This document shows, in pieces, positions 7,982-16,973 of a DNA stretch of 43,324 nt (position 1 is the first letter of the stretch; the number at the start of each line of letters is the position of its first letter). A program made the position numbers and the translations under genes. This DNA is from a virus, in the IMG/VR virus record IMGVR_UViG_3300045049_000168, positions 1 through 43,324 of that record. One strand, given 5' to 3'. The notes under the pieces were generated by a model. That model saw only the letters and a list, made by a program, of their open reading frames with translations. It was not told the DNA's origin and searched no databases.

Positions 7982-10900
7982 TTACCTCACGATGCTTGTC
8001 GTGGCGGCGTACCCAAGCACGCCCTGATCGCTGTTTTGCGCGACCGTGAAACTGATCGTGTTGCCGGTCGAGAACCCGTCGGCCGTGATGTTCGCGGCCG
8101 TGTAGGTGTACGTCGAGCCGGCACCCGTGCCGGCGACCGTGACGGTGCGTACAACCGTCGAGCTGTTGAGCACTTGCAGTTGATACGACTCGCTCGATTC
8201 ATCGAGCGGCACGTCGGTGCCGTCGAGCCATTGCGCGCTAACGCGCGCGCGGCGAATCCACGACAGGGAGATATCCGACGTGCTCGCCGCGCTCCCAGGC
8301 CCGGCGACAAACAGGGCGGGCGACAGGGGTTTGACGCGGGCCACGGTCGGCACAACCTTTTGCGCGGCACTCGGCGTCGAGCCGAACAGGTTCAGCAAAT
8401 ACGTTTCGAAGTACATTGCCGCCTTGATATCGGTCAGCAGGACGGGCATCGAGGCAATGCGCGTGCGGTCGAGCAAGACGAACGTCTCGCCCGTTACGTG
8501 CGTGCTCATCGCCCATTCGGTGCCGACACGGCCCCGCAACAGGCCCGACAGGGTGTAGGTATTCGCGGCCGTTTGCGTCGCGTTGCGAAAGAGGATCAGC
8601 TCCCCGCCGAGGTAGGCGGCATTCATGCCCGCAAGGAAATTCGCATACGTGCAGGACGCGAGCGCGCCGCTATAGAGCGTCACGCTAACCGTGCTCAACT
8701 CGTCGGGTTGATTGCCGCCGCCGAACGCGGGCAGGGCGCCGTTTGCGTAGCCGATCACGGCCGCCGCGCCGAGGGTGACGGCCTGCGAAAACGTCACGTC
8801 GTCCCGCGAGATATCGACCATTGCGCCGGGCCACTTGGACGACATGCCGCACGCGGCGAGGTAGAGGCCCTGCGTCGTATCCGTGTCCTGCAACGGGGGC
8901 ACGTCGAGCACGGCGAGAATGGTCGGCCCGCTATAGTCGATCGTCTGGTGTGCGAAGCCCGCCGCCGCGCCGCCCTGAACCGTGTAGGCCGGGCTCGGGT
9001 AGATGTCCGGTTCCTCTAAGGCCGCTTCCCACAGCAATGTCCCCTGGCCGTCGTACTGACAACGCGTAATGCGCGCCGTGTGCGTTTCGCCGTTGCCGTC
9101 CTGGATGGTTGCCACGTCCCCCGGCTCATAGGCGAGGTATTGCAGGCCCGTCGTGAATTTGAACGTTTTACGTCCGACCCAGGTAGACCAAAGAATCGTT
9201 TGCGCGCGCATGAGTGCTTCGTCTCGGGCGAGCACGAACGGCGCTTGCACGGCCAAATCCTTGTTCGAATTGGAAAGCGCGCGGCTCGCGCGTTGTGTAT
9301 TCGGGTTGTAGTCGCTGTCCAGTTCGCTATAGGTGAGCGTGAGCGTGCGCGGCAAGTCGACCTCTTGCGCGATGGTCTGCGTAATCGGGTTCGTGTTGGT
9401 CGTGTCGCCGATCGAGGGCGAGGCGCCGAGGTCTGCATAGGCGAACGTCGCGAACGGCGGTTGCCCACGGCGCACGAATCGAATCAGGCCGTCCGTGTCG
9501 CACGCGTCGAAAAAGTACGTCGTCATGAGCGGCGTCAAGTTGCTGCGCGCGGTCGAATGGTTCGTGATCGCGTAGCCCCATACCTGATCGGTCAGGCTCG
9601 TCACGTCGTATTGCGCGTTTGTCAGGCCCGCGCGATTGCACAGGTCGGCGACGACAGACGAAAGCGCGATCATCTGCGCGTTGAAGCCCGCAACCTGCGC
9701 GTAGAAGGACGAGCCGAATGCAAACGGCGTGAAATACGCCGTGCTGTTCTGCACGGCGAAGCCCGAAAGATTGCCGCTCGTGTCGGCCGGGATGCCGGTA
9801 TCGATGAGCGCCGAGCCGTTCCACATTTTCACGGTACTGGCGCCGTTCAAATACAGTTGCGTGTCGCTCACGCAGTAGCCGGCCGTGGTGAGATCCAGAT
9901 TCACAGCGTCATGCACGAGCTTGGCAACGAGGTTGCCGAACAGATCGAATTGGCAGAGCCAGTTGCCGTAAGTCGCGTCCGACGCGTCGATACCGACCGC
10001 ATAGACGTAGGTGCTGCTTACGCCGACAAGGCGCCACGCGGCGGCCGTGTTGCCGGTGTAGTTCGCCCCGCCGACGTAGATTTGAATCGGGTTCTTCGCC
10101 ATCCCGACGAACGTCGTGACGTACACCGCACCGTTGCGCTTGATCGCGCTCGCGTTCGTGCCGCCGATGTAGGTCGAAATGTTCGTGTTGAACATTGGAC
10201 CCGTGACGCCGTACCACTCGCCATTGGAAACAAGAATGCCCTGCTCGTCGTACGACTGGCAATACCGCACGGGCCAATACGAGCCGAGCACAAACGGTGT
10301 ACTGAGCCATGTCGTACCCCACGGCGACAGCTTGTAGGGCGCCATTTCCACCCGATACAAGGAATCTAGGCCAACTTGAAAGCCGTATGCGTTGCCTGCG
10401 GCATCCGTCTGCACCGAAATGGCGGTGGCGGTGTTCGAGCCGAAAACGGGATGCTGCGTGGTGCTCGTTTGTCCCGTGAGCACGTATTCAAGCGGCGCCG
10501 TCGCCATGACCTCAAACGAGAGCGAGGGCAGGTAATTCCCCCAGTTCGAGAGGTCAAGATTGTTGAAGACGACATACGCAAGGCCGCGGTGCGCGGGCGT
10601 CGCGTTCACGCCAAGCGCTGCCTGCATTGTCGGGTCGGGCAATTGGTTTTCGTCGCCGGGGTAGACGGTGAAATTCGTCACCATCGTGTTTGAACCGCTG
10701 ACCGCCTGGAAATTCGACGGGTTCGACATATCGTAGATGAGCTTGCCATTGGCCCAAATGCGGCGCACGCCCGTTATCGGCCCATCGCACAGAGCCACGG
10801 CAAAGGACATCGCGACCTTCGTTTGCTGCGGTCCCTTGCCGCCCTTGCCCGCGTCCTGCACGTACGGTTGACCCGCCCAAATGATGTTACCCGCGACGCG

Positions 10901-11113
10901 ATAGACGCCGTACACGATCGGGATGGCCTTGCCGTAGGCGCTATCCTGAACGCGAATGTCGGCCGGTTGCGGACCCTTCTGCCGAAAGATCATCGCGCCG
11001 GCAATGCCCCCGAGCATCCAGCCGAGTTCGGCGCCAAGCATCGGCATGCCGAAGAATGAGCCGGCGACACCCCCGACGATCGCGCCGGCCGTCGACAGTG
11101 CGAGCTGACCCAT
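7982..11113 (-). CDS. tail tip / host specificity protein (GTA TIM-barrel/rcc01698-like)
   Basis: The product is 1043 residues. It opens with a glycine-rich hydrophobic stretch (about 7-48) typical of tail-hub proteins that thread the tail tube. A long central region has the features of the large phage tail protein that ends the GTA-type tail-tip series: an EPGDVATI-type segment and a RLLRGRxGTE-like motif (here LLRGRVGTE) near residue 850. A fibronectin type III-like domain occupies about the last 110 residues. It sits after the NlpC/P60 gene with a TAATG overlap, exactly as in that gene set. It would form the central hub and part of the host-contact apparatus, homologous in role to lambda J. 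Confidence 0.87.
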   Translation of the reverse strand: MGQLALSTAGAIVGGVAGSFFGMPMLGAELGWMLGGIAGAMIFRQKGPQPADIRVQDSAYGKAIPIVYGVYRVAGNIIWAGQPYVQDAGKGGKGPQQTKVAMSFAVALCDGPITGVRRIWANGKLIYDMSNPSNFQAVSGSNTMVTNFTVYPGDENQLPDPTMQAALGVNATPAHRGLAYVVFNNLDLSNWGNYLPSLSFEVMATAPLEYVLTGQTSTTQHPVFGSNTATAISVQTDAAGNAYGFQVGLDSLYRVEMAPYKLSPWGTTWLSTPFVLGSYWPVRYCQSYDEQGILVSNGEWYGVTGPMFNTNISTYIGGTNASAIKRNGAVYVTTFVGMAKNPIQIYVGGANYTGNTAAAWRLVGVSSTYVYAVGIDASDATYGNWLCQFDLFGNLVAKLVHDAVNLDLTTAGYCVSDTQLYLNGASTVKMWNGSALIDTGIPADTSGNLSGFAVQNSTAYFTPFAFGSSFYAQVAGFNAQMIALSSVVADLCNRAGLTNAQYDVTSLTDQVWGYAITNHSTARSNLTPLMTTYFFDACDTDGLIRFVRRGQPPFATFAYADLGASPSIGDTTNTNPITQTIAQEVDLPRTLTLTYSELDSDYNPNTQRASRALSNSNKDLAVQAPFVLARDEALMRAQTILWSTWVGRKTFKFTTGLQYLAYEPGDVATIQDGNGETHTARITRCQYDGQGTLLWEAALEEPDIYPSPAYTVQGGAAAGFAHQTIDYSGPTILAVLDVPPLQDTDTTQGLYLAACGMSSKWPGAMVDISRDDVTFSQAVTLGAAAVIGYANGALPAFGGGNQPDELSTVSVTLYSGALASCTYANFLAGMNAAYLGGELILFRNATQTAANTYTLSGLLRGRVGTEWAMSTHVTGETFVLLDRTRIASMPVLLTDIKAAMYFETYLLNLFGSTPSAAQKVVPTVARVKPLSPALFVAGPGSAASTSDISLSWIRRARVSAQWLDGTDVPLDESSESYQLQVLNSSTVVRTVTVAGTGAGSTYTYTAANITADGFSTGNTISFTVAQNSDQGVLGYAATTSIVR

Positions 11114-11526
11114 TACACGACCCCCGGCACGTGGTAGGCCGCTTCGAGTTGCAGGCGGATACGCTCATCGATGCGCGATTCGACGACCTTTCGATTGGGC
11201 AGGTAGGCGTGAATCATGTGCTCGGCGTCGGTCATGATCGCGACGTGCAGAGGCACCGCGTTCCATTGGAAAAGCAGAATGTCGGCGGCCTGCGCCTCGG
11301 CGATCGGGATCGGTTCGACGTGCTGTTCAAGCGCGAACCGCAGACGCCCGTCCGGGCGCTTGCCGTAGGCGGTCGGGTTCTCGCGCGTAAGGTCAAGCGC
11401 CTGCGCGGTGCAGATCACGAGCCCGATGCAGTCGCACGCAATGCCTTTGAGTCGCCCCTGGTGCTGATAGGGCGTGCCGAGCCACGTGCGCGCCTCGGCG
11501 ACGAATTCGGCTCGTGTCACGCTCAT
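11113..11526 (-). CDS. tail-associated NlpC/P60 cell wall peptidase
   Basis: The product is 137 residues. The catalytic cysteine is Cys33 in CDCIGL and the histidine is His94 in VPLHVAIM, followed by a MIHAY segment. This is the order of NlpC/P60 papain-like peptidases of the phage cell-wall peptidase subfamily (TIGR02219-like). It would cut peptide cross-links locally during DNA injection, or process the tail tip. It lies between the DUF2163 gene and the hub gene, overlapping the latter in TAATG. Length is normal for the family. Confidence 0.9.
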   Translation of the reverse strand: MSVTRAEFVAEARTWLGTPYQHQGRLKGIACDCIGLVICTAQALDLTRENPTAYGKRPDGRLRFALEQHVEPIPIAEAQAADILLFQWNAVPLHVAIMTDAEHMIHAYLPNRKVVESRIDERIRLQLEAAYHVPGVV

Positions 11527-11529
11527 GGC

Positions 11530-12624
11530 TCAACCGCCTTGCGGCGTCAACAGGAGGTCGGGGCCGGGGATATACGGTTCCCCCCGGAAGTGGACGATGT
11601 TGTTGTAGCGCGTAAAGCACGTGCCGATCTGTCGATCGCACCCGGCCGTGATCGTGTACGTATCGCCGACAGCGATCGGAAATGGCATTGCCATTGCGAG
11701 GGTCACGACGCCGGGCGAGAACGTTTTGACTTCCATCGAAAAGCCCGCGTTCTGGCCGCTGAGAAATTTGACCGTGCCATAGGCGAAGTAGCCGATCGAA
11801 TAGTTGTAATTGATGAATACCTCTTGCCCCGGATTGTCCGCGCCGTCGAACGTGTACAGGCCCGTGCCGCTCACGGTGTATTGATTCTTGCCTGGGCTGC
11901 CCCCGACTGCGCCCCAGGTGTTGCCGACCGGATCATGAACGCCACCGTCGGAGACGAAGGCGCCGCCAGTCGGCGGGACGATCTGAATCGTGAATGGCGA
12001 GCGCGTCGGGATGCGCCATCCGTGCGTGTCGACAAAGCCGACAGTCGGGCCGACCTGCGTAAGCGTCGGGTCGTTCCAACTCACGGCGCTGTTGACGCTT
12101 GCGACCGAGCCGCCAACCGTGAGCGGGGCAAGGTTCACGGTGCATTTCGAATCGCCGAACGTCGCGCGGCACGTCGGCGAAAACATCTCGCCCTGTTCCT
12201 GTTGCACGATCTGAGCGAGCCCGCGCAACTCGGCCTTATAGGCGCCGTTCATGATCGAGATTTGCCCGATGACGCCGCTGTCGAGCACAACGGCGCCCAT
12301 CGACAAGTCTGCATAGTTGACGAGTTCGCAAACGACCGTCGCGAAATCCCATGCTCCCGACTCTAGGCTCGCCTGCGTGATCGCCGAACTATCGAAGACG
12401 GCTTGCACTTCAAGATTGGCCGTCGACAAATCGCTCGTCATGTCGACTTGCGAATGCGTGTATCCGCCTGCCGCCTTGTATGTGATCCCGTTGTACGTGA
12501 TCGGCTGATCGAGGTCCGTGACCGCGAACTGTTGGCCGTCCTTGCGCGTGACGAGCCAGAGCGTTGCAACGGTTTGCGTGGCGCCTTGCAAGTGCGCGAG
12601 CATCGCGGCGGAAATCGTACGCAT
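11530..12624 (-). CDS. distal tail protein, DUF2163 family, with inserted beta module
   Basis: The product is 364 residues. The N-terminus (ISAAMLAHLQGATQTVATLWLVTRKDG) and the segment ending CRATFGDSKCTVNL are characteristic of DUF2163/BR0599-type tail proteins. The C-terminal part has the CDRQIGTCFTRYNNIVHFRGEPYIPG signature, with cysteines that in GTA homologues bind a metal cluster. An extra beta-rich segment of about 110 residues lies between the two signatures. The ATG at 12624 is chosen because it overlaps the upstream stop as TAATG; an ATG 12 codons upstream would overlap that gene more and adds non-conserved residues. Confidence 0.88.
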   Translation of the reverse strand: MRTISAAMLAHLQGATQTVATLWLVTRKDGQQFAVTDLDQPITYNGITYKAAGGYTHSQVDMTSDLSTANLEVQAVFDSSAITQASLESGAWDFATVVCELVNYADLSMGAVVLDSGVIGQISIMNGAYKAELRGLAQIVQQEQGEMFSPTCRATFGDSKCTVNLAPLTVGGSVASVNSAVSWNDPTLTQVGPTVGFVDTHGWRIPTRSPFTIQIVPPTGGAFVSDGGVHDPVGNTWGAVGGSPGKNQYTVSGTGLYTFDGADNPGQEVFINYNYSIGYFAYGTVKFLSGQNAGFSMEVKTFSPGVVTLAMAMPFPIAVGDTYTITAGCDRQIGTCFTRYNNIVHFRGEPYIPGPDLLLTPQGG

Positions 12625-13487
12625 TACGGCCGTACCTCGATGATCGGAATCGAGCCCCAATCGACGAGCAACCCGCCGTTCGGCCCCTGGCGATCCATGA
12701 CCTGCTTTTTCATGTCGTCAGTATCGAAGCGCGCCGGCACGTCGAATTGCCCTGTCCATTTGAGCGTGTCGGCCGGCTGCGGATACATGGCGCCCGTGCC
12801 GGCGCCGGGCGTGATCGTCTTGCCGGTCGTGTTGACGGCCAACGTATACGCGGCGCCCGCGACGCCCGTTACGCTCGATTGCAGGCCGTTCAGAAGGCCG
12901 GCATCGGCGCCCGTTAGCCCAGACAGGTAGAGCAGGCCCCCGGACGCCAAGCCGGGCAGGGCGGATGCGAGCGTTACGACCGCCGACGAACCCACGGAAA
13001 CGGCCGTTACGGCGGCGCTCGCGAGCGGGGAGAAGGTCAGTAGGCCCGTAGTCGTGTCGAGCGTGTAGGCGGTGCCTACGGCCGTGCCGTTGCGGTATGC
13101 GATGACCGTACCGACGACGGGCTTTTGAATGAGCCGGGTTTCCGACAGGGCGCCGTTCGCGTAGAGCTTGCCGAGTTGGTACACCCCCGGCGTTGCCTGC
13201 GCCGTGAGCACGCCCGCGCCGCCGTCCGTGTAGTCGGTCCAGTCCTTGATTCGAAAGCCGTACGCGCGGCCCTTCACGGTTCGAAAGAACGCGTCGAGCG
13301 CTGCGGTATCGGTCGCGTTCATCGAGCGGCGCCCGACATCGAAGCGGATGCGGGCCTGCGTCCAAGCGACGATGCGCGAATCGCGGCCCGAGTAGATTTG
13401 ATTGACGACCGTTAGATAGGTCGGGCCGACCGTCGCCTTGAACGCGATGTTGTCGGGGAATCGCGGCGATTCGAGAAAGGTAGTCAT
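12624..13487 (-). CDS. distal tail protein, DUF2460 family, with inserted beta module
   Basis: The product is 287 residues. It has the DUF2460 (TIGR02217) pattern: PRFPDNIAFKATVGP at the start, then RIVAWTQARIRFDVG and FFRTVKGRAYGFRIKDW, and a C-terminal PVRFDTDDM-like segment (here PARFDTDDM) followed by VDWGSIPIIEVRP. In GTA-type tails this protein forms the distal tail ring that links tube and hub. About 80 residues between 165 and 245 form an extra glycine/serine-rich beta module, making it longer than the usual about 210. It overlaps the tape-measure stop by 4 nt (ATGA) and the next start by 1 nt. Confidence 0.88.
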   Translation of the reverse strand: MTTFLESPRFPDNIAFKATVGPTYLTVVNQIYSGRDSRIVAWTQARIRFDVGRRSMNATDTAALDAFFRTVKGRAYGFRIKDWTDYTDGGAGVLTAQATPGVYQLGKLYANGALSETRLIQKPVVGTVIAYRNGTAVGTAYTLDTTTGLLTFSPLASAAVTAVSVGSSAVVTLASALPGLASGGLLYLSGLTGADAGLLNGLQSSVTGVAGAAYTLAVNTTGKTITPGAGTGAMYPQPADTLKWTGQFDVPARFDTDDMKKQVMDRQGPNGGLLVDWGSIPIIEVRP

Positions 13488-16246
13488 CCGTTCCTCGCCA
13501 TCGCAAGCTGTGCGTGCCGCATGATCTCGGCCGCTTGTTGTTGCGCCGATTGCCGCGTCGTGCCGGGCGGTACGGCGATGTTCAAATGGAACGTGTTGCC
13601 CGAGCCGCCGTCGCTGCCACTCATCGGCGACACGCGCCCGGATTCGTTGCCCATCATGAGATAGGTCCGATTGGCGACCGTGAGCAATTCGGGGCCGCGC
13701 TCGTTGACTTCGTGCAGGGAACCGGCGCCGACCGGGCCGCCCGACGCCATGCCGGGCAGGAGGTTGAATAGGCCCATGAGCGCGCTAACGCCCTGCGTGT
13801 CGCCGCCCCCGCCGCCCAGGTTCGGCAACGTGAAGTTGTACGAACCGCCGCCGCCACCGCCGCCGCCCGTCAGGCCGATCAGTTGAAAGAGCGCGCCGAA
13901 CAGGCCGCCGCCGCTCCCATTGCCGCCGATGCCGAATAGTTGTTGTGCGAGGTCGTTGGCAACAAGGCGCGTGATCGCCTGTTCGATGCTGTTAGCCATG
14001 TCCAAGAAATTCTGTTTGAGCGTCTTCGTGCCCGACACGGCGTTGTCCATGAACCGCGAAAAGCTGCTCGCAAAAATGTCGTCGAACTTGCGGCCGAGTT
14101 CGTCGGATTGCGCGCCCATCTGTTGCGCCGTCTTCGTCCATTGGTCGGCCATCTCTTGTAGGGCGACAACGCCCGATGCGGCGGCAATGTCACGCATGCG
14201 CGCGGCGATGTCGGCGAGGCGCTTGGCGGCCGTCGCGCGCTCGTTGTCCAGGTCGACGAGGCCCTGCAACTCGCCTTCCTGGCCGGCCTTGACGCGATCG
14301 TTCGTCGTTTCGACCTGTAGGTTGAGCGCCTTTTCGATGGCGTCGGCCTGTACCTTTAGATCGTTCATGCGTTGCTGTGCTTCGGCATTCGCGCGCAATT
14401 GGTCGATGATATTGAGCGTGCCCGTGTCGCCTTGCGCGCGGGCGCGTTCGATGACAGAACGTTTCTCACGATCGAATTCGGCGCCCGCCGTCTCGCCCGC
14501 GCGCCCCTGTTGCTTGGCGAGTTCGGCCGCGAGCTTTTCGACGGCTTCGCGATACGCGTCCGTCTCCTTCGTCATCGCTTCGGTGTTGAGCAGCAGCTTT
14601 TCGCGGTCGGCCTGAAGCGCTTGCTCTTTCTTGTCCGCGAGGTCGTGCGCCTTCGTGAGCGTTTCGACTTTCGTCGCGTGATCCTTGGCGGCGCCCGCGT
14701 AGCGCGTGAGCGTGGCGATTTCCTTGTCGTACGCGTCGCCGACAACCTTCGAATGCGCCTTGATGACCGTCTCTTGCTCGGCGTAGTAGCCGGCGATCGA
14801 AAGCTTGTTGTCGCGGTAGAAGCGCTGTAGCGTTTGCTCTTGTTGCGAGAGAAGGCGATTGGCGTCAGCAATCTGATCTTCGAGGGGCTTTAGATTCGCG
14901 CCAAGGTCCGCGCGTGCACCGCTCGCGGCGCCACGGTCCTTGTACTTCTCATTCGCGGCGGCGATGGCCTTGGCCCGCATTTCGGGCGTCCATCCGCTTT
15001 CGTCCGCACGTCGGTTGATATCGCGGATCGCGTCGGCGCGTTGCTGTTCGCGCGTGCGCGTCTCCTGGATGAGCTTGTCGTAAAACTCCTGGTTTTCGGC
15101 GCTGCGTGTGGCGTGGTCGGCCTTCTGTTGGTCGAGCAGGGCATTATCTTGCTCGCGCATCTTCTGCTTCGTCAGCGCAGTGACGCGGGCCATTGCCTCT
15201 TGCATCTGCTTTGCGTAGATGTCCGCATTCATGGCGCCCGTGGTGCCTTGCATTGCGCCGCGGATGCGGTTGACCTCCTTTTCGGCGTCCGCCAGTTGGT
15301 CGTCTACCGTTTTATTGCGCCCCCACGACAGCATCGAATCCCAGGCCCCGAGCGCGGCGTTCTTCACGCCTTTCCACGCGCGTTCAAGATAGCCAAGATT
15401 CTTGTCGAGGTCGCCGAGGTGTTTGTTCAGCGCTTCGAGCGCGACCAACTCGGCCTGTTCGGTGCGGCCCTGTTCCTCCAAGGTCTTGATGTGCTGATAG
15501 AGCGTGGCGTCGACGAAGTGATATTGCTTGTTCGCCTCCATCGCCCACTTGTCTACGCCGTCGGCCATCTTTTCCATGTTGCGCACGATGGTTTCCGACT
15601 TTTCGCCCGTGAGTTCCGACAGTTTCGCCGCCGCGACGCTCGCGCTTTCGAGCGCGGCGCCCGAGAGCCGGCCGCCAGAAACGAACGCTTGCGCGATCTC
15701 GCGCGCGTTGCCAATCGTGGCGCCCGAGCTTGCCGCGATGCTGCGCGTCATCTCGTTAAACTGGCCCTCCGTGACGCCCGCATAGTTGCCCGTCAACTGG
15801 ATCGCATGGGCGAACGCCGTCGATTCTTCCGCGCCTTTGATGAGCGCAACGGCAAGCGCTGCGAGCGCGCCGACAACAATGCCGATCGCGGCGCCCGTGG
15901 GCGACATGATTTTGCTCATCCAGTCCATGCGCTCGCCGAGAACCATGACTGAGCCGGCCGCGCGCTTGAAATTGCCGGTGAACAGTTCATGCGCGAGCAC
16001 GAGCATTTCGCGGCGTGCACCGACCGTTGTATGCGTCAGGTGCTCCATCTCGTTTGCTGCCTCGCGCACGCCATTCACGCGGCCGATACGAACGTCGCCG
16101 ATACTCTCGATGCTCTTGCGGGCCTTCACTGCGGCCTGATCCATTGCACGCGCGCGCGATTCGACGATCTGCGCGGCCCGCCCCATGTCGCCCTCCAGAC
16201 GCGACGAGCTGGCGTACAGTTCCACGCCGAGTTGACCGAGGGACAT
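13484..16246 (-). CDS. tail tape measure protein
   Basis: The product is 920 residues. The N-terminal region (about 1-220) resembles the prophage tail-length tape measure family (TMP_2) with SLGQLGVELYA and a hydrophobic segment near 118-140. Long charged coiled-coil segments fill about 330-700. Near 760 a lambda gpH C-terminal-like helix region is followed by glycine runs. Tape measures set tail length at about 0.15 nm per residue, so a tail near 140 nm is expected. It follows the two tail chaperone frames, the standard order in siphophages. Confidence 0.92.
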   Translation of the reverse strand: MSLGQLGVELYASSSRLEGDMGRAAQIVESRARAMDQAAVKARKSIESIGDVRIGRVNGVREAANEMEHLTHTTVGARREMLVLAHELFTGNFKRAAGSVMVLGERMDWMSKIMSPTGAAIGIVVGALAALAVALIKGAEESTAFAHAIQLTGNYAGVTEGQFNEMTRSIAASSGATIGNAREIAQAFVSGGRLSGAALESASVAAAKLSELTGEKSETIVRNMEKMADGVDKWAMEANKQYHFVDATLYQHIKTLEEQGRTEQAELVALEALNKHLGDLDKNLGYLERAWKGVKNAALGAWDSMLSWGRNKTVDDQLADAEKEVNRIRGAMQGTTGAMNADIYAKQMQEAMARVTALTKQKMREQDNALLDQQKADHATRSAENQEFYDKLIQETRTREQQRADAIRDINRRADESGWTPEMRAKAIAAANEKYKDRGAASGARADLGANLKPLEDQIADANRLLSQQEQTLQRFYRDNKLSIAGYYAEQETVIKAHSKVVGDAYDKEIATLTRYAGAAKDHATKVETLTKAHDLADKKEQALQADREKLLLNTEAMTKETDAYREAVEKLAAELAKQQGRAGETAGAEFDREKRSVIERARAQGDTGTLNIIDQLRANAEAQQRMNDLKVQADAIEKALNLQVETTNDRVKAGQEGELQGLVDLDNERATAAKRLADIAARMRDIAAASGVVALQEMADQWTKTAQQMGAQSDELGRKFDDIFASSFSRFMDNAVSGTKTLKQNFLDMANSIEQAITRLVANDLAQQLFGIGGNGSGGGLFGALFQLIGLTGGGGGGGGSYNFTLPNLGGGGGDTQGVSALMGLFNLLPGMASGGPVGAGSLHEVNERGPELLTVANRTYLMMGNESGRVSPMSGSDGGSGNTFHLNIAVPPGTTRQSAQQQAAEIMRHAQLAMARNG

Positions 16247-16247
16247 T

Positions 16248-16544
16248 TCAGGCCGCCTTACGGTTGATGGTGCAATTGCCGAACGCGCCGAGGATCAACT
16301 CGGCCTGCGCGTTCGCGTCGGGGAGCAACACGGGCTTTTCCTCGGGGCGTTCGAGGAACGGCATGAAATCGGACGGCTTGCGCGCCTCGCGAATGTCGCG
16401 CCCGCCATAGTTGGCAACGGCAGACGCGACGATGCCGGCCCGAAGGTCGGCCCGAAACTCGCCGATCGGTTCCATGCGATCGAACGCCATCCATTCCGTG
16501 AGTTCTGCCGAATCGAGATTCGCGAGCAGTTGCCGTACGGTCAT
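16248..16544 (-). CDS. tail assembly chaperone, T-frame (DUF4035-like)
   Basis: As a separate frame this encodes 98 residues beginning MTVRQLLANLDSAELTEWMAF, which fits the lambda T-like/DUF4035 chaperone segment (ExxxWxAFDRxEPIGEFRAD pattern). Its ATG overlaps the upstream stop as ATGA. The same frame is open further upstream to the slippery heptamer at 16598-16604. A -1 shift there would join it to the upstream chaperone as a 238-residue fusion, equivalent to lambda gpGT. Both separate initiation and fusion are possible. It would bind the tape measure and recruit tail tube subunits. Confidence 0.8.
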   Translation of the reverse strand: MTVRQLLANLDSAELTEWMAFDRMEPIGEFRADLRAGIVASAVANYGGRDIREARKPSDFMPFLERPEEKPVLLPDANAQAELILGAFGNCTINRKAA

Positions 16545-16963
16545 GCCGAGGGTTGCGGCGAGCCGGAAACAGAAGCGCCGTCCGGGCCGCTCGCGGAGTT
16601 TTTTTCGGCGTCCTCCTGGCTGTTCGCGGCAAGGCCGTTGACGCGTTGCGCGACGATGAAAAGCCGTTCAAGCGCCGCCGCACTCTTGCCGGCGAGTGCC
16701 GACAGATCGGCGGCCGGATCGAACAGAAGCGCGCCGCTTTCGTCGACGGCGGTATTCGCCACGAGTTTCGCGCGCATGTTGGCCGTGTCGACCTCATACG
16801 CACCGGACGCACCGCGTTTCATGAGCGATGCCTCGTACGCGTCGCGTTGCGCGCCCGTCATGGCGCGGATGATGACTGCACCGCCCCATTCGGGCACGTC
16901 AACGGTTTCGGTCGACAGGTCATTCGAGCCGAAAATATCGGCCTTGCTGAGAATCTTCGACAT
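16541..16963 (-). CDS. tail assembly chaperone, G-frame
   Basis: The product is 140 residues. The N-terminus (MSKILSKADIFGSNDLSTETVDVPEWGG pattern with VIIRAMTGAQRDAYEASL) is typical of phage tail assembly chaperones lying between the major tail protein and tape measure, the place of lambda gpG. Its C-terminus is a low-complexity tail after the heptamer A AAA AAC (codons GAA AAA AAC). The heptamer is in the right phase for a -1 shift into the T frame. In lambda the ratio of the short to the fused product is critical for tail assembly. The start has GAGG 4-5 nt upstream. Confidence 0.85.
   Translation of the reverse strand: MSKILSKADIFGSNDLSTETVDVPEWGGAVIIRAMTGAQRDAYEASLMKRGASGAYEVDTANMRAKLVANTAVDESGALLFDPAADLSALAGKSAAALERLFIVAQRVNGLAANSQEDAEKNSASGPDGASVSGSPQPSA
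16598..16604 (-). other. programmed -1 frameshift slippery heptamer
   Basis: On the minus strand the sequence reads G AAA AAA A C with codon phase GAA AAA AAC, giving a perfect X XXY YYZ heptamer A AAA AAC. Slipping back one base leads into CTC CGC GAG and so on, with no stop before the ATG of the T frame, which is in the same phase. Expected fusion: 122 residues from the first frame and 116 from the second. The G-T frameshift is conserved in siphophages, supporting the call. Confidence 0.75.
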
Positions 16964-16973
16964 AGTGCCTCGC

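Noticed and set aside
7841-9019. Plus-strand open frame spanning the fibre/hub junction
   Set aside because: Arginine-rich shadow over two supported minus-strand genes.
9080-10369. Plus-strand open frame (429 codons) opposite the hub gene
   Set aside because: Same reason: the codon pattern mirrors the real gene, and there is no ribosome site or domain.
11056-12366. Long plus-strand open frame (436 codons) opposite the tail-tip genes
   Set aside because: It is antisense to well-supported genes, is rich in Arg/Asp/Val typical of high-GC antisense frames, and shows no recognisable motif.
16258-16812. Third minus-strand frame through the tail chaperone genes
   Set aside because: It lies in the +1 frame relative to the first chaperone, while the slippery site predicts -1; the sequence is arginine-rich and not chaperone-like.
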